Shown piece by piece: positions 20,154 to 28,032 of a stretch of DNA of 64,000 nt (position 1 is the first letter of the stretch; the number at the start of each line of letters is the position of its first letter). Below the pieces are notes generated by a model. That model was not told the origin of the DNA and did not search any database. It was given only the letters and a program-made list of their open reading frames with translations. The stretch comes from Phycisphaerae bacterium (lineage in GTDB: Bacteria; Planctomycetota; Phycisphaerae; Sedimentisphaerales; Anaerobacaceae): positions 1 to 64,000 of the forward strand of contig JAAYBV010000096.1 of NCBI GenBank assembly GCA_012744475.1, written 5' to 3'. The translations under genes and the position numbers were made by a program.

Positions 20154-21841
20154 GATGGCGGCACGAGGTCCTTTCTGACAGAGGGGCCGGGTATTATTGG
20201 TTGGTCATCATCGTCGTGGCACTCGGGGCAATGGCGACCCGAGTGCCACGGCTGCGAATGCGGCCCATGCACACCGATGAGGCCGTCCACGCGGATAAAT
20301 TCCGTGATCTGCTGGAAGCGGGCCATTACGAATACGATCTCGATGAGTACCACGGCCCGACGCTCAATTACCTCACACTGATCCCGGCCCGCGTCGCCGG
20401 GCAGCACAAGTACAGCGAGATCACAGAAGTCACCCTTCGCGTCGTTCCCGTCGCGGCGAGCGTGATTCTGATCGCGCTGACTGTGTTCCTTGTCGACGGC
20501 CTCGGGTCCGGGGCGATTATCGCGGCTCTGCTCGCAGCGATCTCGCCGGCGATGTTCTTTTACAGCCGCTATTACATTCAGGAAATGCTGCTGGTCTGTT
20601 TCACCTTCGGCCTGATCGTCTCGGGGTATCGCTATGCTCGGACGAGAAGCCTCGTGTGGATCGTGGCCGCCGGTGTCTTTGCGGGCCTGATGCACGCGAC
20701 GAAAGAAACGTGCGTCATCGCGTTCGGCTGCATGGGCCTCGCTGAAGCCGTTCTGGTTCTGCTGCGGATACGCAGGCAAGGCTCGTGGCGCGGCGCTGTC
20801 ACCGGCGTGCGGCTCGGGCATGTGGTTCTCGGTCTGCTTGCCGCCGTGTGCATCTCCGCTGTGTTCTATTCGTCGTTTTTCAGCCACCCCAAGGGCGTCG
20901 CGGACTCGTATCTGACCTATGCGACGTATCTCGGCCGGGCCGGCGGGCACGATACCACGCACGTTCATCCGTGGCCTTACTACCTTCAGATGCTCGCCTT
21001 CTCGAAGTACGAAGGCGGTCCGGCCTGGACGGAAGGTGCGATCGTGCTGCTGGCAGCCGTGGGGTTGGTCGTGGCCGCCAGAGGCAAACCCCTCCTGGGC
21101 GCCGATCCCGTCTTGCTGCGGTTCATCGCGCTCTACACGGTAGCCATGACGGCGGTCTATTCAGCGCTGCCCTACAAGACGCCGTGGTGCCTGCTCGGTT
21201 TTTTCCATGGCATGATCCTGTTGGCTGGGGTGGGCTCGGTCGCCTTGCTGACTTGGGCGCGGGAGCCTGCTGCACGAGCGATCGTCGCCGTTCTATTGAT
21301 CGTCCTGGCGGGACATCTAGCCTTCCAGGCCTATCGAGCCGGCTTCGTCTACGCCGCTGACAGCCGCAACCCTTACGTTTATGCCCACACGGCCGACGAT
21401 ATCTTCGCCGTGGTGGAACGCGTCAAGGACTTCGCGGGTCTGGACGGGCTGGGCGAATCCGTGCCGATCCAGGTCGCGTGCTCGGGCAAGGACTACTGGC
21501 CGTTGCCCTGGTATCTGCGGTCCTATGCTGTTGCCTGGTCGGTCGATCTTCCGGCGAAGATCGGACCTCTGATTATCATCTCGGAGGGTCTGGAAGGGGG
21601 CCTGGCCCATCGGCTCTACGTCGAGACGCCGACGCAGGATCGACGCATGTACATGTACCTGTTCGACGACCCCTATTACCTGTGGCTGCGTCCGCAGGTC
21701 AAGCTGCTGGGCTTTGTCCGCAAGGACATCTGGGAACTCTATCACCAACGGCCGGACCCGACGGAGCTGGTGGAGGGCATGCATGACCGGCAAACCGAAC
21801 AACCCGCCAGCGAATCCGGCGGGGACGTTTGTCCAGAGTGA
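20150..21841 (+). CDS. Agl23-like (TIGR03663) membrane glycosyltransferase-family protein
   Basis: A 563-residue polytopic protein with about ten to twelve helices. It matches the flippase-activity-associated protein Agl23 family, relatives of GT-C dolichyl/polyprenyl-phosphate-sugar transferases such as ArnT and PMT. The first external loop carries MHTDEAVHADK, whose Asp-Glu is the typical GT-C acidic motif, and YYIQEMLLVCF follows. The large C-terminal external domain ends with VKLLGFVRKDIWELY. Such proteins use lipid-linked sugars at the outer face of the membrane; the acceptor is unknown. Its start overlaps the lipoprotein stop by four bases and its end overlaps apbE by 59 bases. A surface-glycosylation role fits the neighbouring GT2 gene. 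Confidence 0.8.
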   Translation: MRWRHEVLSDRGAGYYWLVIIVVALGAMATRVPRLRMRPMHTDEAVHADKFRDLLEAGHYEYDLDEYHGPTLNYLTLIPARVAGQHKYSEITEVTLRVVPVAASVILIALTVFLVDGLGSGAIIAALLAAISPAMFFYSRYYIQEMLLVCFTFGLIVSGYRYARTRSLVWIVAAGVFAGLMHATKETCVIAFGCMGLAEAVLVLLRIRRQGSWRGAVTGVRLGHVVLGLLAAVCISAVFYSSFFSHPKGVADSYLTYATYLGRAGGHDTTHVHPWPYYLQMLAFSKYEGGPAWTEGAIVLLAAVGLVVAARGKPLLGADPVLLRFIALYTVAMTAVYSALPYKTPWCLLGFFHGMILLAGVGSVALLTWAREPAARAIVAVLLIVLAGHLAFQAYRAGFVYAADSRNPYVYAHTADDIFAVVERVKDFAGLDGLGESVPIQVACSGKDYWPLPWYLRSYAVAWSVDLPAKIGPLIIISEGLEGGLAHRLYVETPTQDRRMYMYLFDDPYYLWLRPQVKLLGFVRKDIWELYHQRPDPTELVEGMHDRQTEQPASESGGDVCPE

Positions 21842-22781
21842 CTGGGCTTCGGTCCCCGACGTGCATCGATTCGGCCATCAGGCGATGGCGACGACGTTCG
21901 AGATCATTGTCCAGCACGAGGACAAGGTCTACGCGCGACAGGCGGCCGATGCCGCATTCGACGAGCTGGATCGGATCGAACGCGAGCTGAGCCGGTATAT
22001 CGAGAATAGCGACATCGCCCGAATCAACAATCTCCCCGTAGGCACGCCCCTCCTGCTCGGCCTCGACACGTTCGAGTGTCTCCAGCTCTGTGCGGCTGTT
22101 TCCGCGGACACGGGCGGAGCCTTCGATGTGACGGTGGGCCTGCTCCTGGATTGCTGGCGCGACGCCGACAAGAAGCTCCGGACCCCGTCCCAGGAGGAAC
22201 TGGCGTTCGCACGAGAGCACACCGGCATGTCCCTGCTGCGTCTGGATGAGAGCCGGTACACCGTCGAGTTGGCATCCAGTCCGGTTCGCGTGGACCTCGG
22301 CGGCGTGGGCAAGGGCTATGGCGTGGACCGCATGGGCGATTCGCTTCGAGACTGGAGCATCGAGCGAGCGTTGATTCACGGCGGCTTCAGCTCCGTTCTG
22401 GCGCTGGAGGCGCCGCAAGGCGCCTCCGGATGGCCCGTGACACTGAGCGATCCAAGTCGGGATCGGGAGCGTCGAATCCTCGCGCGTCTGAATCTGACCA
22501 ACACCGCCGTCAGCGGGTCCGGCGTGCAGAAGGGCGGTCACATCATCGATCCGCGCGTTGCTCGGCCGATCGAAGGCAAGATCGCGGCCTGGTCTGTCAC
22601 GCCCGACGCGGCCACGGGCGATGCGCTCTCGACAGCGTTCATGGTCATGACCGTCGATGAGGTCCGCGACTACTGCGCTCTTCGCCCGGCGGTTGCCGGC
22701 CTGCTCATCGTACCGGCAGGTGGGACGTCCGAACGTGTTGTCGCCGTCGGCCCTTGGCGCCAGGAAGAGCTGGTGTATTAG
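21783..22781 (+). CDS. apbE: FAD:protein FMN transferase (ApbE)
   Basis: A 332-residue enzyme that uses Mg2+ and FAD to attach FMN to a Thr or Ser of exported or membrane proteins. Family motifs are visible: FDVTVGLLL, VDLGGVGKGYGVDRM, GGFSSVLAL, SGVQKGGHIIDPR and the metal-binding GDALSTAFMVM. ATG 21783 has GGAGG six bases upstream and lies inside the 3' end of the Agl23-like gene, in another frame. There is no clear lipobox or signal peptide, so it may be cytoplasmic or its N-terminus may be longer. No FMN-binding target is encoded in the window. Its last four bases overlap the convergent GT2 gene. Confidence 0.88.
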   Translation: MTGKPNNPPANPAGTFVQSDWASVPDVHRFGHQAMATTFEIIVQHEDKVYARQAADAAFDELDRIERELSRYIENSDIARINNLPVGTPLLLGLDTFECLQLCAAVSADTGGAFDVTVGLLLDCWRDADKKLRTPSQEELAFAREHTGMSLLRLDESRYTVELASSPVRVDLGGVGKGYGVDRMGDSLRDWSIERALIHGGFSSVLALEAPQGASGWPVTLSDPSRDRERRILARLNLTNTAVSGSGVQKGGHIIDPRVARPIEGKIAAWSVTPDAATGDALSTAFMVMTVDEVRDYCALRPAVAGLLIVPAGGTSERVVAVGPWRQEELVY

Positions 22782-23539
22782 CGCGACGTTTCCGGCTGGG
22801 GATGAGCGTTGCGTCGGTTCTCGCGAGCCATGGCTCGTTTCAGCTCGATCAGTTCCGCCAGCACGGGCCAGGGCGTCCGCGTGACCGAAAGCCGGCTGTC
22901 CAGATCGCAGGCCCACTCGACGGGAAACTCACAGATCCGATAGCCTTGGCGGATCGCCCGGAGGACAATCTCGATGTCGAACATGAATCCGTCGGTGATG
23001 CACTGGCTGTAGAGGATCCGGGCCACGTCGCCTTTGTACATCTTGAAGCCGCATTGCGTGTCGCTCAGTTGCCGAGGGACTCCCAGGAGGGCTCGGACCG
23101 TGGCCTTGAACGCCCGAGAGAACAGGCGGCGGTGCCAGGGCTGGTCGCGGAGGATATCGCTTTCGATCAGCCGCCTGGAGCCGTGTGCGATGTCGCACTG
23201 GTCCTGCTGGAGCATTTCGAGTCCCTGGAGGGCGTTCCCGTAGGGAATGCACAGCCCGCAATCGGCGAACATGACGTGCCGGCCCGTTGTGGCTTTCATC
23301 CCTGTTCGGACAGCGCAGCCCTTGCCGCGGTGCGGCTCGTACCGGATGACCTCCAGTCGGACATCGGACGGCACGTACACCTTCTTGGCTGTCTCCGCGG
23401 TGTCGTCCTGGCTGCAGTCGTCGACGACGATGATCTCGCCGGCCAGAGCGTTGGCCCTGAGAAACTGCGTGGCCGCCTTGATGTCGCGAGCGATCTTCTG
23501 GCTCTCTTCGTAGGCCGGTATGACGATGGATAAGTCCAT
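22778..23539 (-). CDS. Family 2 glycosyltransferase (ALG5/DPM-like)
   Basis: A 253-residue cytoplasmic glycosyltransferase like dolichyl-phosphate beta-glucosyltransferase, which loads a sugar from a nucleotide donor onto polyprenyl phosphate. ATG 23539 is chosen because it starts at MDLSIVIPAYEES and has AGGAA upstream; the in-frame extension to 23629 adds no recognisable sequence. Motifs: VVDDCSQDDT, GKGCAVRTGM and the acceptor-region QLSDTQCGFKMYKG. The usual DADG donor-metal motif reads FADCGLC, so the second acidic residue is missing. Its sugar-lipid product could feed the convergent Agl23-like transferase; this is inference. Confidence 0.82.
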   Translation of the reverse strand: MDLSIVIPAYEESQKIARDIKAATQFLRANALAGEIIVVDDCSQDDTAETAKKVYVPSDVRLEVIRYEPHRGKGCAVRTGMKATTGRHVMFADCGLCIPYGNALQGLEMLQQDQCDIAHGSRRLIESDILRDQPWHRRLFSRAFKATVRALLGVPRQLSDTQCGFKMYKGDVARILYSQCITDGFMFDIEIVLRAIRQGYRICEFPVEWACDLDSRLSVTRTPWPVLAELIELKRAMARENRRNAHPQPETSR

Positions 23540-23662
23540 TTCGTTCCTGTCGGGTGTGCAGCGCACACCGGGTTCTTCTCCTCGCGGCTCAAGAGGCACG
23601 TTTTCGACCGAGTCTGCAAAACAACCCATTATAGCCCGGAATCACCCGCAGGCAAGCGCCGC

Positions 23663-23692
23663 TTGACACAGGCCGGCCGGCGAAGGTATGAT
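23663..23692 (+). promoter_or_regulatory. Sigma-70 type promoter that fixes the downstream start codon
   Basis: TTGACA at 23663-23668, an 18-base spacer and TATGAT at 23687-23692. The predicted transcription start near 23699 lies beyond the in-frame ATGs at 23688-23694, so these cannot be translation starts from this promoter. The leader to ATG 23715 would be only about 16 bases but still holds an AAAGGA site. Confidence 0.68.
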
Positions 23693-23714
23693 GATGGCGA
23701 AAGGACGGTGCAGG

Positions 23715-25208
23715 ATGAGAGGGCTCGATCGTTTCGCGAATCACTTTGCGCGGTTCATTGCCTGCCTCGCGCTGGCTGTGGCCGTTGGAGTCTGCGGCGT
23801 CGGCGAAGCCCAGGAGGCGACATCGGATGCGATCGCAGCGGACTTGAACCGCGACGATATTGTCGGCTTTGCGGATTTCGCGGCGTTGGCCCAGCGTTGG
23901 CGGCAGGAAACCCTGCTGACGGATACCATCGTCGGCTTTCACGACTTGGCGATCCTGGCGGCGCACTGGCTGGAGGAAACCGCGCCCATCGTCTACATCC
24001 AGTGGCTCGGCCATGCCAGCGTGAAGGTGTGGTCCGAGGGACAGATTGTCTATGTCGATCCGCAGAATCTATCGATCTCGCCACACGATGCCACGCTCGT
24101 GCTCGTGACACACAGCCATAGCGATCACTACTCGCGCGCGGATATTTCCAGGGTTTCGAACGGCGATACGGCGTTCATTGGCCCCCCGGATGTAGTCAAT
24201 GCCTACGGAGGCGGCCAGGCGCTGGCGCCCGGTGAAACCATCGTCGTGGGCCCTCTCCGCATCACCGGCGTGTGGGCCTACAACATCAACAAGACGAACC
24301 ATCCCAAGAGCAACAACTGGCTCGGCTATGTCATCGAGATTGGCTCGAAACGCGTGTACTGCGCCGGCGACACCGACGTGACGGAAGAGATGAAAGCTCT
24401 GGAGGACATCGACGTCGCCTTCCTGCCGGCCGGAGGGACGTATACTGCAACCGCGCAGGAAGCCGCCGAGGCCACGAAGCACCTTCGCCCACGACTGGCG
24501 ATTCCGTACCATTGGGGCCAGATCGTTGGCAGCCGGAGCGATGCGGAACGCTTCGCGCGATTCGCTGCTTGTAATGCGAAGGCGATGACCGAAGACGAGA
24601 TTCTCAACTCGCGTCAGTGGGGCAAGGAGTATTCGCTTTTGTCTCATTGGACGCTTGACGCCTCGGAAGGTAATATGGCCGAAGATGTGATCGGTTCCCG
24701 CGACGGTGTTCTGCGAGGCAATCCAAAATGGCGACCTCGGGCCGGTGTCTTTGGCGGCGCCCTGGAGTTTGACGGCCAGAGCGACTGTGTCGAGATTCCT
24801 TTTGTGGTCAATCCGTCGCAAGGGCCGTTCAGCGTTTTCGCGTGGGCTGCGGGGGGAGCTCCGGGCGAGGTCCTGCTGTCTCAGGCAGACCAGGTGAACT
24901 GGCTTGCGGCTGACGCCTCCACGGGCGCTCTGGGCACGGAGATGCGAGGAGTGGGACGCAACAGCAAGCCGCTCTGGTCGCGGACGGCGATTGCCGATGG
25001 AAACTGGCATCGTGTCGGCCTCGTCTGGGATGGCGCCGACAGGGTCCTCTGCGTCGATGGTGTGGAAGTGGCCCGCGACGCCCAACCGGGCCTGGGTGGC
25101 TCGAACGACAGCCTGTACCTCGGGGCCGGCGCCGATCTGGCCCCGGACAGCTTCTGGTCCGGCCGCATCGATGACGTTCGAATCTATCTTTGCGCGATCG
25201 CACCGTAG
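23715..25208 (+). CDS. Secreted dockerin-like / metallo-beta-lactamase-fold / LamG protein
   Basis: A 497-residue exported protein; the start follows from the overlapping promoter. A signal peptide (CLALAVAVGVCGVGEAQ) is followed by two dockerin-like EF-hand repeats (DLNRDDIVGFADFAALAQRW and IVGFHDLAILAAHW). Then comes an UlaG-type metallo-beta-lactamase domain with WLGHASVKV, the metal motif THSHSDHY, CAGDTDVT and PYHWGQ, and finally a LamG/concanavalin-like C-terminal domain (WTLDASEG to GRIDDVRIY). The middle domain should be a metal-dependent hydrolase; its substrate is unknown. The first domain suggests attachment to a surface or partner, the last carbohydrate binding. A subtilisin gene follows after 94 bases. 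Confidence 0.82.
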   Translation: MRGLDRFANHFARFIACLALAVAVGVCGVGEAQEATSDAIAADLNRDDIVGFADFAALAQRWRQETLLTDTIVGFHDLAILAAHWLEETAPIVYIQWLGHASVKVWSEGQIVYVDPQNLSISPHDATLVLVTHSHSDHYSRADISRVSNGDTAFIGPPDVVNAYGGGQALAPGETIVVGPLRITGVWAYNINKTNHPKSNNWLGYVIEIGSKRVYCAGDTDVTEEMKALEDIDVAFLPAGGTYTATAQEAAEATKHLRPRLAIPYHWGQIVGSRSDAERFARFAACNAKAMTEDEILNSRQWGKEYSLLSHWTLDASEGNMAEDVIGSRDGVLRGNPKWRPRAGVFGGALEFDGQSDCVEIPFVVNPSQGPFSVFAWAAGGAPGEVLLSQADQVNWLAADASTGALGTEMRGVGRNSKPLWSRTAIADGNWHRVGLVWDGADRVLCVDGVEVARDAQPGLGGSNDSLYLGAGADLAPDSFWSGRIDDVRIYLCAIAP

Positions 25209-25302
25209 CTACACTCACCTCAGGCAACCTCCGGCGAACAGCAGGGCGACATGGCTCGTACGGGTCAGCAGAAGCCCATACGCATCCGAAAGGCACCCTG
25301 AT

Positions 25303-26646
25303 ATGTTCGGACGAATTCTGCTCGCCGTTGGCATCACATCGCTCACTGCGCCGTGCCAATCCAACGTGTGGGCTTACAGCCCTTCTCACCCCACCGTAAA
25401 GGTCTACGACACGTGGGTCATTCCGCCAAGCCTCGGTCAGGTCTCCGTCCAACCCCGGTACTGCTCCGGTAGTATCATCGTCAAGTTCATCGATGAATGT
25501 CCTGCGGAGGACAGGAATGAGATTGTGGCCCGGTATGGCTGCGCGATCGCTCAGACGTGCGAGGGGGACCGGTTCCATCGCGTGCGCATCCCGCCGGAGG
25601 AAACGCCTGATCGGATGGTGTCGCTTCTCGAAATGGAGGACGCGGTCGAATACGCGGAACTGAATTATTATGCGAGCATCTACTTCGTGCCGGACGATCC
25701 GTACTACTTCCCCTATCAGTGGGACCTCCAGAACGATGTGACCGGCGGGATCAACATGCAGGCGGCCTGGGACATCGAGACGGGCGACCCCAACGTGATC
25801 GTCGCGATTCTCGATACAGGAATCGCCTACGAGGACTATGGCGACTTCCAGCAGGCCCCGGACCTGGCGCAGACGCGGTTCGTGCCGGGCTACGATTTCG
25901 TCAACGACGACGCCCATCCCAACGACGATCGTGGTCACGGGACCCATATGGCCGGGACCATCGCCCAGAGCACCAACAACGATCGGGGCGTTGCCGGGAT
26001 TGCCTTCGGCTGTTCGATCATGCCGGTCAAGGTGCTGGCCGACGATGGGATTGGCGACTACTTCGACATCGCTCGCGGCATCTACTATGGAGCCGAAAAC
26101 GGCGCCCACGTGCTCAACATGAGCTTCGGCGGTCCCGATCGTTCCCGTACGATAGAGCAGGCGGTGGCTTTTGCCTATGGCAGCGGGGTGACCATCGTCT
26201 GTGCGGCCGGCAACGATTTCAAAGACGGCAATCCACCATCCTATCCCGCGGCGTACAACGATTATTGCATCGCGGTCGGAGCCGTGCGCTACGACGACAC
26301 CAGAGCCTATTACTCCAATACCGGCGCCTACCTCGACGTCGTTGCGCCGGGCGGCGATCTGCTGGTCGATCAGAACGAGGACGGGTATCCTGACGGCATC
26401 ATCCAGCAGACCTTCACGGCCGATCCCAGCACGTTCAACTACTACTTCTTCCAGGGTACTTCGTCGGCGGCCGCGCATGTCAGCGGTGTGGCCGCGCTTC
26501 TGATCTCTCAGGGCCTGACAGACCCCGATGCAGTCCGTGCCGCGATAGAGGGCGCCGCGCGGGACGTCGGCCCGACCGGCTGGGACGCACAATACGGATG
26601 GGGTGTGGTCGACGCGCACGCGGCCCTGCTGTACGGGGCCCCGTAG
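25303..26646 (+). CDS. Secreted subtilisin-like serine protease (S8 family)
   Basis: A 447-residue protease. ATG 25303 starts a short signal (GRILLAVGITSLTAPC); GAAAGG lies upstream. Residues ~50-130 resemble the fervidolysin/I9 propeptide (SGSIIVKFIDECPAED ... YAELNYY). The catalytic triad is visible: Asp in AILDTGIAYED, His in DRGHGTHMAGT and Ser in GTSSAAAHVSGVAALL, with the oxyanion Asn in CAAGNDF. The Ser motif has SSAAA instead of the usual SMAAP, a tolerated variant. It ends after the catalytic domain with no sorting signal, so it is probably freely secreted or periplasmic. Its role could be processing of the many secreted proteins around it. Confidence 0.9.
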   Translation: MFGRILLAVGITSLTAPCQSNVWAYSPSHPTVKVYDTWVIPPSLGQVSVQPRYCSGSIIVKFIDECPAEDRNEIVARYGCAIAQTCEGDRFHRVRIPPEETPDRMVSLLEMEDAVEYAELNYYASIYFVPDDPYYFPYQWDLQNDVTGGINMQAAWDIETGDPNVIVAILDTGIAYEDYGDFQQAPDLAQTRFVPGYDFVNDDAHPNDDRGHGTHMAGTIAQSTNNDRGVAGIAFGCSIMPVKVLADDGIGDYFDIARGIYYGAENGAHVLNMSFGGPDRSRTIEQAVAFAYGSGVTIVCAAGNDFKDGNPPSYPAAYNDYCIAVGAVRYDDTRAYYSNTGAYLDVVAPGGDLLVDQNEDGYPDGIIQQTFTADPSTFNYYFFQGTSSAAAHVSGVAALLISQGLTDPDAVRAAIEGAARDVGPTGWDAQYGWGVVDAHAALLYGAP

Positions 26647-26795
26647 GCGCCTTCTCGCCGGATCGCTTCCGCTGCACATGGCCCTTGTTTCCTGAGCCCT
26701 TTCCATGTACCATCGTATTATGTTTCTGTCCGCAGCGATGGGTGTCTGTGCAGACGTGGCCACACTGTGGGGTAGCCCATAAGGAGCGTCAGACT

Positions 26796-27851
26796 ATGGC
26801 ATGCAGAATCGATCGGCGGAGTTTCCTGGGCAAATCGATTGCGGCGGGCGCCGCGTATGCCGGCGTTCGCGGTTTGGAGGAGAAGAACCTGCTCGCCGCT
26901 ATCCAGGACGAGGGCCGCAAGACCCGCGAGTTGAAGAAGACCACCCGCGACGAGCCGAAGATCCCCACCGGGAGGATCGGGAATCTGGAGATCAGCCGGA
27001 TCATCGCCGGCGGAAACGTTATCAGCGGCTGGTGCCATAACCGGGACCTGCTCTATGTCTCCACCCTGGCTGGACACTACCTGACTGAAGAAAAGCAGTT
27101 CGACACGCTCGAACTGATGGAGGAGTATGGGATCAACACGATCTCGCCCGACCCGACCCAACTCGGCTTCATCAACAAGTACAAGCGGGAAAGAGGCGGG
27201 GAACTCCAGACGGTTGTCGGCGTCCGTCAGGACTGGGAGCACCTGAACAAGCCGTTCTGGAGCGGAATGAAAGAGTGGATCGACCGCAGCATCGACGAGG
27301 GCGCCACCACGATGTATACGCAGGGCGGCTTCACCGAGCACGCGATGAAGCAGGGCAAGCCCGAGATGATCGAGGTGATCGCCAAAGCGGTCGCCTACAT
27401 CAAGGAGCAGGGCTATCTGGCCGGTCTGGGCTGTCACGATGTCAAGGTGATCGAAATGGCCGATGAGTACGGCATCGAGCCGGACTACTATTTCAAGACC
27501 TTCCACCACGACAAATACTGGTCGGCCCATCCGCGGGAACACCGCAAGCACTGGTCCGTCGACTCGGACCGTTCCGACGACCACAACGAGTACCACGACA
27601 ACATGTACGATCTGTTTCCCGAGAAGACCGAAGCCCTGATGGCCGGGAAGAAGAAGCCGTGGATTGCATTCAAAACCCTGGCCGCCGGCGCGATCCATCC
27701 GGAATCGGCGTTCCAGTTCTGCTTCCAGGGCGGCGCGGACTTCCTGGCGGTGGGCATGTTCGATTTCCAGGTCATCGAGGACACGGTCATCGCCAACAGG
27801 ATTCTGGCGATGAACGAAGTCCGGAATCGCTCGCGGCCCTGGTGCGCCTGA
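26796..27851 (+). CDS. Tat-exported aldo/keto-reductase-like TIM-barrel protein
   Basis: A 351-residue protein. ATG 26796 has AAGGAG nine bases upstream; the longer frame from 26598 has no support and overlaps the protease gene. The Tat motif IDRRSFLGKSIAAGAAYAG is at the N-terminus. The block IPTGRIGNLEISRIIAGGN resembles the entry of aldo/keto reductases, and FDTLELMEEYGINTIS fits the first barrel strand-helix unit. The middle is rich in His (FKTFHHDKYWSAHPREHRKH), which could bind metal. A canonical AKR tetrad is not evident, so reductase activity is uncertain. A possible -10 element (tattat, 26716-26721) lies upstream without a clear -35. Confidence 0.65.
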   Translation: MACRIDRRSFLGKSIAAGAAYAGVRGLEEKNLLAAIQDEGRKTRELKKTTRDEPKIPTGRIGNLEISRIIAGGNVISGWCHNRDLLYVSTLAGHYLTEEKQFDTLELMEEYGINTISPDPTQLGFINKYKRERGGELQTVVGVRQDWEHLNKPFWSGMKEWIDRSIDEGATTMYTQGGFTEHAMKQGKPEMIEVIAKAVAYIKEQGYLAGLGCHDVKVIEMADEYGIEPDYYFKTFHHDKYWSAHPREHRKHWSVDSDRSDDHNEYHDNMYDLFPEKTEALMAGKKKPWIAFKTLAAGAIHPESAFQFCFQGGADFLAVGMFDFQVIEDTVIANRILAMNEVRNRSRPWCA

Positions 27852-27946
27852 CGTCGTACCGACGCCGCATCTTTTTGTCATGGTGAACAACGTGAACCAT
27901 CTGGCTTTCGAAAGAGAGGTTCCACGGTAGCGGACGGACGTCTCAT

Positions 27947-27983
27947 ACCTGACTTGGTTTTTCACTTCGTTCGGGGTGACAGG
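27947..27983. repeat. Small interspersed intergenic repeat
   Basis: On the minus strand this stretch reads TGTCACCCCGAACGAAGTGA followed by an AAACC-rich segment. It closely resembles a family of short repeats found between genes in many bacterial genomes, whose usual form contains TCATTCTGAGCGAAGC-like words. The family assignment is from memory of the pattern and needs a genome-wide count. Confidence 0.4.
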
Positions 27984-28032
27984 CGGAACCTGCGGTTAGA
28001 AGCCCATTGTGCTTGAGGAGAGAGTCTTCCCG

